Assembly (NCBI RefSeq): GCF_000055945.1
Contig: NC_008011.1
Location: 1,049,501 to 1,113,500 of the forward strand
Direction: 5' to 3'
Origin: Lawsonia intracellularis PHE/MN1-00
Lineage (GTDB): Bacteria > Desulfobacterota > Desulfovibrionia > Desulfovibrionales > Desulfovibrionaceae
Length of the DNA stretch: 64,000 nucleotides
Position 1 is the first letter of the stretch. Each line of letters begins with the position of its first letter. The notes beneath the pieces were generated by a model. The model was not told the origin of the DNA. It did no database searches and saw only the letters and a list, made by a program, of their open reading frames with translations. A program made the position numbers and the translations under genes. This document shows, piece by piece, positions 17,191-25,154 of the stretch.

Positions 17191-17406
17191 TTAAGATTCA
17201 TTCATCCATCTACGAAGAATACGAATTGTAGAATCCATTTGACTTTCAGCAAGATTAAGAACATGCTTTTTAAGCTCTTCTACACGCTTTCTTTTTTTTG
17301 AACGAGATTCTTGCATACTATGTTTTTCACTAGGCTGAACATCAGGTGCTATGTTTTGGTTAAGAGAACCAACTGTATTAAGAGGAGATTGCTGTTTTTG
17401 TATCAT
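17191..17406 (-). CDS. 71-aa protein repeating the FliG-binding tail of FliF
   Basis: Not a recognised family. ATG at 17406 overlaps the last 29 bases of fliF in the +1 frame. The C-terminal 31 residues (VEELKKHVLNLAESQ, then ILRRWMNES) align with the end of FliF (EDIKNYTLQLAENN, then VLRGWMKDD): about 11 of 31 identical and many conservative changes. This tail is the helix by which FliF binds the FliG N-terminal domain, usually ending in a V-I-R-x-W-M-like motif. The N-terminal 35 residues are polar, followed by a basic patch (SRSKKRKRVEEL). It could modulate or tether FliG, or be added to FliF by frameshift. fliG follows 219 bp downstream. Confidence 0.7.
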   Translation of the reverse strand: MIQKQQSPLNTVGSLNQNIAPDVQPSEKHSMQESRSKKRKRVEELKKHVLNLAESQMDSTIRILRRWMNES

Positions 17407-19042
17407 CTTTCATCCATCCTCGAAGAACTAAAATAGATTGTTCTATATTATTTTCTGCAAGTTGTAATGTATAATTTTTTATATCTTCTAAGTGCTTAAG
17501 AGATTCAAATTCTTCTTCTTCCTCAGAGGCTATTCGTACAGCCTCCATTGCGGCTGCTTTAGCAGCTTCTTCTTGTGTTTCATATAATGCTAATTGTTCT
17601 TCTGCAGAAGGTAACCCTTCAAGGCCTTCTACAATGGCTTCTGATTCTACTTTTGGACGTATAAGAGCAAGGATAACAGGTCGTACAACTAACATGAGAA
17701 ATAGAAATGCTAATAGGGCATTCAAAAGTGGTTTCCCAAGTCGTTCAGCATACTTAGCAATGACTTCTGCTGCAGGTGGTTCTATAGGTAAGTCTGCTTC
17801 ATCAAAAGGAATAGAACTTACTTCTATTGTATCTCCTCTTGCACGATCAAAGCCTATAGCATGTGAGACAAGAAGACGTATACGATTAAGTTCTTCTTGG
17901 GAACGTGGTACAAATTTATATTCACCATTTGGTTCTTTAACATAAGTCCCATCTACAACAACAGCAACAGTCATTCGATTTATTTGTCCAACTTCTCCAA
18001 CAATATTTTGTTCTTCACGGTTAATTTCGTAATTTGTGGTACGGGTTTCTCTTGTTCCTTCTTGTGTACTCATAGCTCCATTTGGACCATCTCCTCGAAA
18101 GTTTACGTCGGGTGAGCCAGATTCAAGATTTGATTGTCCTCGGTTTGTTTCTTCACTTCTTTGTTCAGAACGTATAACAGAACTATTAGGATCATAAATT
18201 TCACGACGGATAGTTTTTTGGTTAAAATCTAAGTCTACATTGACTTTAGCAATAACTTTTCCCTGCCCCATAAGTGGGATAAGTAGTTCATCAATACGAC
18301 GTTCAAGCCCTTGTTCTACTTTTAATTTATATTCACGTTGGGTGACACTAAGCCCTGCTAAATTATCTTCATTTGGGAAATAAAGAGGTTTCCCAAGACT
18401 ATCTGTTATAGAGACATGCTCTTTATCTAATCCTTCTACAGCCATAACAAGCATATTAACCATCCCTTGAACTTCTTTTTGGTCCATTTTTCGAGATGGG
18501 TTTTTAAGTTTTAATACAACAGAAGCTGATGGTTTTTGTTGTTCTTCAATGAACAGGCTGCGTTGAGGGATAACAAGATGTACTCGTGCACTTTCTACAT
18601 TTGGGAATTCACTAATGGTGCGAGAAAGTTCGCCTTGTAATGCTCGTTGGTAGTTGATTCTTTGTACAAAATCTGTTTGTCCAACATTAACAGCATCAAA
18701 AATTTCGAATCCAATACCAGAGCCTACCATCCCACCTTCGCCAGCAATTTTTATTCGTAAGTCATATACACTGGAAGCAGGAACAAGGATTGTTTTTCCA
18801 TTATCTGCTAATTGGTAACTTACTTTGTCTGCTTGTAATGTTTTGATAATATGATTTGCATCTTCAGGACCAAGGTTAGAATATAATACTTTATAATCAG
18901 TACGATTAATCCAAAACATGAGTCCTATAAATATGAGGGTAACAAATACTGCTGAGCCACCAATAAAAAGTTTTTGTGTGAGGTTACTATTATTCCAAAA
19001 TTCAGTAATTCGGGCGATAATTTGACTAATAAAGTTTTGCAT
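17378..19042 (-). CDS. fliF: FliF, flagellar MS-ring protein
   Basis: Membrane ring on which the flagellar motor is assembled. Two transmembrane segments flank a large periplasmic part: one near residues 25-45 and one near 440-465 (LLNALLAFLFLMLVVRPVIL). Ring-building motifs include GPEDANHIIKTLQADKVSYQ, VQRINYQRALQGELSRTISE and ARVHLVIPQRSLF. The extreme C-terminus (SILVLRGWMKDD) is the FliG-binding helix. Length 554 aa, normal. It starts 112 bp after fliE, and the 71-aa gene overlaps its end. Confidence 0.96.
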   Translation of the reverse strand: MQNFISQIIARITEFWNNSNLTQKLFIGGSAVFVTLIFIGLMFWINRTDYKVLYSNLGPEDANHIIKTLQADKVSYQLADNGKTILVPASSVYDLRIKIAGEGGMVGSGIGFEIFDAVNVGQTDFVQRINYQRALQGELSRTISEFPNVESARVHLVIPQRSLFIEEQQKPSASVVLKLKNPSRKMDQKEVQGMVNMLVMAVEGLDKEHVSITDSLGKPLYFPNEDNLAGLSVTQREYKLKVEQGLERRIDELLIPLMGQGKVIAKVNVDLDFNQKTIRREIYDPNSSVIRSEQRSEETNRGQSNLESGSPDVNFRGDGPNGAMSTQEGTRETRTTNYEINREEQNIVGEVGQINRMTVAVVVDGTYVKEPNGEYKFVPRSQEELNRIRLLVSHAIGFDRARGDTIEVSSIPFDEADLPIEPPAAEVIAKYAERLGKPLLNALLAFLFLMLVVRPVILALIRPKVESEAIVEGLEGLPSAEEQLALYETQEEAAKAAAMEAVRIASEEEEEFESLKHLEDIKNYTLQLAENNIEQSILVLRGWMKDDTKTAISS

Positions 19043-19154
19043 GCATCATTTCCTAGTGGAATTATGTCAAAAATATATCTAACACTAATTAACAGATATC
19101 TAATTCTAGATATCTAATTTTTCTTTTATAGAGATAAGTGTCAGAAAAATTACA

Positions 19155-19502
19155 CTAGAATTGTAATCTACTAAGTTCCTTATATGCTTCTAGTACCTTA
19201 TTCCGAACAGCCGATGTCATGTTTATAGCTAACCCAGCTTTTTGTAATGTAATCATAAGTTCATGAACGTTTTGTGTCTCCCCAGAAGCAAATGATTGAA
19301 TCATTTGACTTTTTGTTGTTTGCATTTCGTTAACATTTGAAAGAGAATCTTTAAAAGTATCAGCAAAACTTTTTTCAACAGGTTTACTTTGGGGTATAGC
19401 TGCAGACTTTTCTTTAAAAGTATCTTGTACCTTTTTAAAGTCACTCATTACATTTGTGTAAGCTTTAAGCCCTGTTGACTGGATACTCATAGTTTTCCCC
19501 AT
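19155..19502 (-). CDS. fliE: FliE, MS-ring/rod junction protein
   Basis: Small export-dependent protein joining the MS ring to the proximal rod. The C-terminal half is diagnostic (SFADTFKDSLSNVNEMQ, then LMITLQKAGLAINMTSAVRN and KVLEAYKELSRLQF). ATG at 19502 is preceded by an AT dinucleotide run with no ribosome site, whereas the fifth codon (ATG 19490) has GGGGA six bases ahead, so the real protein is probably 111 aa. It follows flgC by 48 bp. Confidence 0.93.
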   Translation of the reverse strand: MGKTMSIQSTGLKAYTNVMSDFKKVQDTFKEKSAAIPQSKPVEKSFADTFKDSLSNVNEMQTTKSQMIQSFASGETQNVHELMITLQKAGLAINMTSAVRNKVLEAYKELSRLQF

Positions 19503-19550
19503 AATATATATATATATTAGTTAGATTACATTAAAATATTCAATTATTCT

Positions 19551-19991
19551 TTATCCTCTACCTATATCAAGTGCCCTCATATACATATTTTTGACGGTAT
19601 CTATAGTTGTTGAATTTGCTTCATAATTACGACTAGCTGTCATCAGATTTGCCATTTCTTCAACAACATTAATATCAGGGTAAGAGACCATTCCATTTTC
19701 GTCAGCATCAGGATGGCCTGGTTCATATATTTGTTTAGGTGGTCTATTATCTGGTAATACATTTAAAATACGTACACCTTTTAGTTCACGATCAAGAGCA
19801 GATTGCATTTGTTTACTGAATGGTTCATCTACATCTGTTGCTGCACGGATGACCGTTTTACGTCTATAAGGACCACCTTCTGGTGTACGTGTTGTTTTAG
19901 CATTTGCAAGGTTCATTGCAGTAACGTTAATGGTCGTTCTGTCAGCGCTTAGTGCTGAGGCACCAATATCAAAAGCTGTCATGAAGTCCAT
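19551..19991 (-). CDS. flgC: FlgC, proximal rod protein
   Basis: Flagellar rod subunit exported by the type III system. It begins with the rod-protein N-terminus (FDIGASALSADRTTINVTAM followed by NLANA), has the PDINVVEEMANLMTASRNYE block, and ends with the typical helix (TVKNMYMRALDIGRG). Length 146 aa. It starts two bases after flgB ends, so the two are translationally linked. Confidence 0.96.
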   Translation of the reverse strand: MDFMTAFDIGASALSADRTTINVTAMNLANAKTTRTPEGGPYRRKTVIRAATDVDEPFSKQMQSALDRELKGVRILNVLPDNRPPKQIYEPGHPDADENGMVSYPDINVVEEMANLMTASRNYEANSTTIDTVKNMYMRALDIGRG

Positions 19992-19993
19992 AA

Positions 19994-20407
19994 TTATACC
20001 TTTGATCCTTCCATAATAATATTTTTTACCCCATCAAGGTTACCTTTAATCACTTGTGTTAATGCATTATATTGTAAAGAGTTTTTGGCCATATTTGCCA
20101 TTTCTTTATCAAGATTTACTCTATCTTCACCATGGACTACGGTTGGTTTTATTGCTTTATCCCACTCAGCATTGAATCCTTCAGGATTAAATACAGCTGG
20201 CAAATGATTTTCTTCAGTACGTGACATACGGCCACGCATGTCTAGACCCAAAGCTTTTTGGAGTTGATCTTCAAATTCTATTGTTCTGGGTCTATATCGT
20301 GGCGTATTAACGTTAGCAATGTTACTCATGATAACATTCTGACGTTGTAGCTGCATGTCCATAACCTTAGCAACAAGGTTTACATGTGGTTCATACAAGC
20401 TTTTCAT
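19994..20407 (-). CDS. flgB: FlgB, proximal rod protein
   Basis: First gene of the flagellar operon. The rod N-terminal motif is present (MDMQLQRQNVIMSNIANVNT PRYRPRTIEFEDQLQ, written here in two parts), and the C-terminal helix NSLQYNALTQVIKGNLDGVK fits FlgB. Length 137 aa, normal. Ribosome site AAGGAGGCG lies 6-14 bases ahead of ATG, and a sigma-54 promoter lies 51 bp upstream. Confidence 0.96.
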   Translation of the reverse strand: MKSLYEPHVNLVAKVMDMQLQRQNVIMSNIANVNTPRYRPRTIEFEDQLQKALGLDMRGRMSRTEENHLPAVFNPEGFNAEWDKAIKPTVVHGEDRVNLDKEMANMAKNSLQYNALTQVIKGNLDGVKNIIMEGSKV

Positions 20408-20457
20408 GCATACGCCTCCTTACTTTCAAAGCTCAATGCTGGGTGATAAAAGTAATA

Positions 20458-20473
20458 AGCAAAACATATGCCA
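20458..20473 (-). promoter_or_regulatory. Sigma-54 (RpoN) promoter of the flgB operon
   Basis: TGGCATATGTTTTGCT on the minus strand matches the RpoN consensus TGGCAC(G)-N4-TTGC(A/T) with GG and GC correctly spaced. Transcription should begin near 20447, about 40 bp before flgB. The remaining spacer to 20695 shows nothing else I can support. Confidence 0.88.
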
Positions 20474-20695
20474 TAGGTGAGTTATCTAAGCTTCTGATAT
20501 AGGAGGATTATTATATATTGTTATTTGTCAAAAAATGAACGTCATAACTAGTCCTTTTAGTTTAGTTACCTAACTTAGGTTTATATGTTATTTTTATCTT
20601 TTTAAAGTTAACATATTTTAATAGTTATCTTTTTACTAGTTATTTGTTCACCTTTAACTATGTATAGTTGAATAATTTTTTGTAATGATAATAAG

Positions 20696-21466
20696 CTAAG
20701 TCAGAGACATGCAGGATTGTAATGATAATGGTAACTCAAGATCATATTTTTTGAGTAGTTGTTCGTTAGATAGAAGTTCTGCTGATGGTCCATCAGCTTT
20801 AATTTCTCCTTTACTAAGAATTAACACTCGATTTGCAAAATGAAGGGCCATATCAAGATCATGAGTTGCAATTAAGATTGCAGTATCAATTTGTTGTAAT
20901 AAATGGATAAAATTTTTCCTTGATTTAGGATCTAGTGCTGCAGTAGGTTCATCAAGCAGAAGTAATTGAGGATGGCTAATAAGTAATACAGCTAACGCAA
21001 CACGTTGTTTTTCTCCTAATGATAGTCGTTGTGGGGGGAAGTCTAATAAATGAAAACAGTCATATTGTTTAGCTATTGCTTCAATAAGCATTTCTTTATT
21101 TTTTTGGTAGATAGAAGATTGGGTTAGTGCAAAAAGAAATTCTTCTCGTACAGAAGGAAAAAGCAGTTGTACATCAGGGTGCTGAAAAAGGAGGCTTGTA
21201 TATTTTCCTGCCTTTTTAGGACTCCCTGTAATATCATTATTCATAATTTGAACGGTTCCTGCTAGAGGTTTTAGGCAGCCAGCAATAGTTAGAAGTAATG
21301 TAGATTTACCAGAACCATTAGCTCCAATTAATGCTACTTTTTCATTGTTATCTAATGAAAATGAAATATAGTTTAGTGTGTTATAACTAGTAGGTAATAT
21401 AAAAGAATTATGTAAGTTATATTTAAAGAGAATATTTTCTACTTTAAGCAACATTACTCCCCTCAA
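20696..21466 (-). CDS. ECF-type nickel/cobalt transporter ATPase (CbiO/NikO)
   Basis: ATP-binding subunit driving metal uptake. Walker A IGANGSGKSTLL, Q-loop region SLLFQHPDVQLLFPSVREE, ABC signature LSLGEKQRVALAVLL, Walker B LLLLDEPTAALDP and switch histidine in IATHDLDMAL are all present. The start overlaps the end of the permease gene by four bases. Length 256 aa (typical for CbiO). The N-terminus carries about 35 residues before the ATP site. Confidence 0.9.
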   Translation of the reverse strand: MRGVMLLKVENILFKYNLHNSFILPTSYNTLNYISFSLDNNEKVALIGANGSGKSTLLLTIAGCLKPLAGTVQIMNNDITGSPKKAGKYTSLLFQHPDVQLLFPSVREEFLFALTQSSIYQKNKEMLIEAIAKQYDCFHLLDFPPQRLSLGEKQRVALAVLLISHPQLLLLDEPTAALDPKSRKNFIHLLQQIDTAILIATHDLDMALHFANRVLILSKGEIKADGPSAELLSNEQLLKKYDLELPLSLQSCMSLT

Positions 21467-22209
21467 GTATTAAAATAATATGTTACAGTGACTGTCATAA
21501 GCAGTATAAGAATACAGACTGAAATATCTTTATATGTTGTTTTTGGATAAGAGTTAGAATTATACATAATTGGGGAATTTTTTTGCAATAGTACCATTCG
21601 GATATTATTTGCACGGTCTATATTATGCACTAAAAGTGTTCCTACAAGGTAAGCATATGCTTTTAGTTTTGGAATACCTTTTAGTTTTGGTGCCCGTAGT
21701 GAAAGACTTTGTAAAGCAGAGATAATATCTTTATGTAATAAGCAAATATGTTGATAGAATAAAATAAAAAGAACAATAAGTTTATTGGAAATTTTTAGTG
21801 ACTGTAGCGTTTTACCAAACTCATGTGGGTTATTGGTTACAAAGCTTATCAAAAAAAGTGCAGTAGCATTTGTTTTTAGTGTGAGAATAAAAGCTAGTTT
21901 AATACCAACTAAAGAAATAGAGAAATGTGGGAATATTGTGATAGGGGTAGGATCATATATCGTTAAGGGGAAAGTAATCCATACAATGATTATAAAAATA
22001 TTGATAGGTAAAAGTATTGATAATACTTTTTTAATACTTTTACTCCATAGAGCAATAATTACAGCCATGGAAAAAAGTATTCCTATGCTAATTAATGAAT
22101 GGTTAAGAATAGTTCCTATTATAAGAATGATTGCACAAAATAAGCCAGCTCTTGGAGTTAAGATATCTAAAAGTGGATGATTTGGTTTACCATATAAATC
22201 AAACTTCAT
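21463..22209 (-). CDS. ECF-type nickel/cobalt transporter transmembrane subunit (CbiQ/NikQ)
   Basis: Coupling permease linking the ATPase to the substrate-binding NikM. It has five to six hydrophobic segments and the coupling-helix region of CbiQ (SLRAPKLKGIPKLKAYAYL). I prefer ATG at 22209, which overlaps nikM by 11 bases and gives 248 aa with an N-terminus (GKPNHPLLDILTPRAGLF) like other CbiQ proteins. An earlier ATG at 22278 would give 271 aa but an 80-base overlap. Confidence 0.82.
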   Translation of the reverse strand: MKFDLYGKPNHPLLDILTPRAGLFCAIILIIGTILNHSLISIGILFSMAVIIALWSKSIKKVLSILLPINIFIIIVWITFPLTIYDPTPITIFPHFSISLVGIKLAFILTLKTNATALFLISFVTNNPHEFGKTLQSLKISNKLIVLFILFYQHICLLHKDIISALQSLSLRAPKLKGIPKLKAYAYLVGTLLVHNIDRANNIRMVLLQKNSPIMYNSNSYPKTTYKDISVCILILLMTVTVTYYFNT

Positions 22210-22834
22210 TACAATAATTATTGGTAGTACAATTAGTAGAAGACAAGAGCTCTGGTGCAACTTTCTGTAAAAATACAATAGCTAGTATAGTAATAATTCC
22301 TTCTAATATAGCAAGTGGGACATTTGCTGTAAGTAAAGTTAATGCAACATATTTAAATTGTTGATTACTTAAAATAAGTGCAAGGTACAATAAGCATGTT
22401 GCTAGAAAAATAGCTCCAAAGCCTGCTATAAAAGAAAAAAGTTTTATTTTATTAGGAGATTGGCAGTGTAGTTTTTGTCTAAATATTAGTGCAATAAGAA
22501 GAGCAGGTAGCCCCATAACAATACAATTTACACCTAATGCAACAATCCCTCCAAACTGGAATAATATTGCTTGTAACATTAGTGAAATACAAATAGCTGG
22601 GAAAGTCCCCCAACCTAAAATAAGACCAAGAAGACCTAGTAAAGCAAAATGTGCTGAGGTAGGTCCAATAGGTACTCTTATTAGAGAGGTAAGGAAAAAT
22701 ATACTTGAAAATACAGCCATAGTTGGTAAGCATGAATAAGTAATACGGCGTAATGATATTACTAGTAATATAATAGTACAGGTCCAACCACCTGCTAGTA
22801 CAGGTACGGATAATACTCCCTCACTTATGTGCAT
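22199..22834 (-). CDS. Nickel/cobalt-specific substrate-binding membrane protein (CbiM/NikM)
   Basis: Determines metal specificity. The protein begins MHISEGVLS; in this family the N-terminal Met-His2 pair, after export of the N-terminus, coordinates Ni(II) or Co(II). About six membrane segments follow, with the CbiM pattern GPTSAHFALLGLLGLILGWG (a second histidine) and FGGIVALGVNCIVMGLPALL. Length 211 aa. It overlaps nikL upstream by 14 bases. Whether nickel or cobalt is preferred cannot be read from sequence. Confidence 0.9.
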   Translation of the reverse strand: MHISEGVLSVPVLAGGWTCTIILLVISLRRITYSCLPTMAVFSSIFFLTSLIRVPIGPTSAHFALLGLLGLILGWGTFPAICISLMLQAILFQFGGIVALGVNCIVMGLPALLIALIFRQKLHCQSPNKIKLFSFIAGFGAIFLATCLLYLALILSNQQFKYVALTLLTANVPLAILEGIITILAIVFLQKVAPELLSSTNCTTNNYCNEV

Positions 22835-23318
22835 GACAGGATTTCCTATATTTAAAGATAATAAATAATCCGATAAATATGTTAAATAAGAGACTTACGC
22901 CTAAAAGAGCTCTTAACCATAAAGGCATTGCCATAATAGGACATACTTGTGTTGTGGAATTTAAGGATGACACTGTAGTAGATGTTTGGGTAAGGATATC
23001 ATCTTCTGTAAGTGTGATTGGTAACTCTGCACGATGACCAACATTATCACTCATGATAATAGTCCAAGTCCCTTGAGTATTGGGTATAAAAGCAAATCGA
23101 CCAAATTTATCTGTTCTAGCGTTTTGATATTCAATATTTTTATTTTCAGGGCTGTAGACTTCTATTTTTGCATAAGGAACAGGTTCACCTGTAGAATATA
23201 GAAACTCAACACCAATAGGCTGTTGTGTTGTAATAATTTGTCCTGAAACGCCATGTGCTAATGCTTCATGGACAAAAGAACATAGTAGTAGGAATATAAT
23301 AAGAAAAAAATATTTCAT
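22821..23318 (-). CDS. NikL/CbiL-like periplasmic accessory subunit of the metal importer
   Basis: A 165-aa exported membrane protein: signal peptide with HEALAHG at the cleavage site (a histidine near the new N-terminus, as in DUF4198 proteins), a beta-sandwich region (GVEFLYSTGEPVPYAKIEVY, then TDKFGRFAFIPNTQGTWTI), and one C-terminal transmembrane segment (LLGVSLLFNIFIGLFIIF). NikL-type proteins replace NikN/CbiN in some proteobacterial importers. It is the first gene of the four-gene operon; no NikR box or cobalamin riboswitch could be confirmed upstream. Confidence 0.75.
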   Translation of the reverse strand: MKYFFLIIFLLLCSFVHEALAHGVSGQIITTQQPIGVEFLYSTGEPVPYAKIEVYSPENKNIEYQNARTDKFGRFAFIPNTQGTWTIIMSDNVGHRAELPITLTEDDILTQTSTTVSSLNSTTQVCPIMAMPLWLRALLGVSLLFNIFIGLFIIFKYRKSCHAHK

Positions 23319-23506
23319 AGTTGATATACAGCCTTAGAAGTAATTAAGTTAGTTAACTAGTGTAACAAGATTTAATTCAATATCATTAAGTAATACATTT
23401 TTAAAAAAAATGATACGCTAATGTCAATCTCTTTATTTTATCTAGTCCAGTATCTTATTTATATTTCATTAGTTAGAAAGAAGTATAAAATAATTATGAG
23501 GAGGAA

Positions 23507-25069
23507 CTATGTTAATTGGGTAACTAATTTTTTGAAATAGTTTTGTATAATATTGGATATTGGTGGGAAAAAATAGAATGCAAGTATGAAATAAAAAATA
23601 CTAAATGTTATTGTATTAATAGCAATTGTGAGAAGATATAAAATGAAGGGTGAAAAAGATGTTAAAAAAGAAGAAGTTAAAGTTGTAATTATCCAAGCTG
23701 ATAATCCTGATGGAATGACTATAAAGCAAGATCTCATGAGAATTGTTTTTAGCCCAGTAAATGCTGTAATACCAAAAGTTTTGTACCATTTATAACTAAT
23801 GAGGAACGTATATGTAATAATAGATATGGCGGTAAGAGAAGCTATCCCTATACTACCCCATGATTTAACAGCAATAGAGAAAAATGGTATAAAAATTACT
23901 GTAGAAAAAGTTCCTATTAATGCTGGGGTTAAAGTATTTTGTCGAGCATAAAAGGCTCTTCCAATTACTTGTTGGACTACCCAAAATGGTACTGAGAAGA
24001 GCATAATTTGTAGTAATGGTGCAGTAAGCACTGTTTGTATATGACTGAATCGACCCCCTTCAAAAATAATTCCTAATGTTGGTAGGGCAATACCAATCAT
24101 CCATCCGGTTATAGGTAGTGCAATTATTAAACTACCTTTTAGAGCTTTATTAAGTGTTTCATTGAATTTTGTATTATTATTTTTAGCAGCTAGTGTAGCT
24201 AAAAAGGGGAATGAGGCTACACTAATAGATTGAGCTACGACTCCTACTGGGACAAGCATAATGCGTCGTGCATAGTTTAAGAGGCTAACAGCACCTTCTC
24301 CTGCAAGAGAACCAAATATACGTATTAATTGTTCGTCAAGTATAATAATGGATTGTCCAAGCATAAGAGGTAGTGCTAGCCAAAGAAAATGTTTCATGAG
24401 TGGATGTCGTAGCGAAAAGTAGAAGTGGATACCATTTATTAATCCTACTCCAAATGGTAGGAGGAAAGCACCTAATGCAGCTCCTATAAGGACCCCCCAA
24501 CAAAATCCTTCCATTCCATTAGAAGAAGAAATTAGTCCACCTAAAATAATACAGCTGTTATAAATAATTGGCATAAGCGCTGGAACAAGAAATTGTTTTC
24601 GAATATAAAGTAAAGCAGAGATACATGCTCCAGAAATAAAAAATATTTGACCAGGAAGTATAATGCGTAGGAAGAATCCAAGACGTTCCTGATTAGAGGC
24701 TGTAAATCCTGGTGCAGTTATTTTAGCAAGGTCATAAGCAAAAAACCATGCTATGAATGTTGTAACACTGATAGCTATTGTTGCCCAATAAAAGACTGTG
24801 GAAAAGAATTTCCAACCATTTTGCTCGTCTTCTTGGAATGACTTGGAAAGAAGAGGAATTAATGTGATGGAAATATACCCACCAGCAAGGAGGTAATTAA
24901 TAAAGTCTGGGATAACAAATGCTGCAAAATAAATATCTGCTTCAGACGTAGCTCCAAACTCCCATGATATTACTTTATCGCGAATAAGCCCCATGACCCT
25001 AGAAAGTATAACACTTCCTGCCATAATAAGAGCTGCCATTCCCATTTTATAAGATGTTGTTAGCCACAT
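23507..25069 (-). CDS. murJ: MurJ (MviN), lipid II flippase
   Basis: Multidrug/oligosaccharide/polysaccharide (MOP) superfamily flippase moving lipid II across the inner membrane for peptidoglycan synthesis. About 14 hydrophobic segments. Signature regions: SRVMGLIRDKVISWEFGATS near the N-terminus, and ARRIMLVPVGVVAQSISVAS, and VVQQVIGRAFYARQNTLTPA. Length 520 aa, normal. It stands alone, with murI 3 kb away in the same direction. Confidence 0.95.
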   Translation of the reverse strand: MWLTTSYKMGMAALIMAGSVILSRVMGLIRDKVISWEFGATSEADIYFAAFVIPDFINYLLAGGYISITLIPLLSKSFQEDEQNGWKFFSTVFYWATIAISVTTFIAWFFAYDLAKITAPGFTASNQERLGFFLRIILPGQIFFISGACISALLYIRKQFLVPALMPIIYNSCIILGGLISSSNGMEGFCWGVLIGAALGAFLLPFGVGLINGIHFYFSLRHPLMKHFLWLALPLMLGQSIIILDEQLIRIFGSLAGEGAVSLLNYARRIMLVPVGVVAQSISVASFPFLATLAAKNNNTKFNETLNKALKGSLIIALPITGWMIGIALPTLGIIFEGGRFSHIQTVLTAPLLQIMLFSVPFWVVQQVIGRAFYARQNTLTPALIGTFSTVIFIPFFSIAVKSWGSIGIASLTAISIITYTFLISYKWYKTFGITAFTGLKTILMRSCFIVIPSGLSAWIITTLTSSFLTSFSPFILYLLTIAINTITFSIFYFILAFYFFPPISNIIQNYFKKLVTQLT

Positions 25070-25154
25070 GTGGATAGTCTCTTTTATCCTTTTTTATTTG
25101 GTTATGCTAAAAATAGTATAGTAGGTTCAGAGTGATAAAAAGATTGCTATAAAT

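Noticed and set aside
17378-17406. Programmed frameshift joining fliF to the 71-aa ORF as the main explanation
   Set aside because: No clear slippery heptamer or stimulator is visible; an overlapping start with coupled translation is simpler. Kept only as an alternative.
23319-23506. NikR box or cobalamin riboswitch ahead of the metal importer
   Set aside because: A few GTTA/TAAC half-sites exist but no symmetric pair with the known spacing, and no B12-box sequence was seen.
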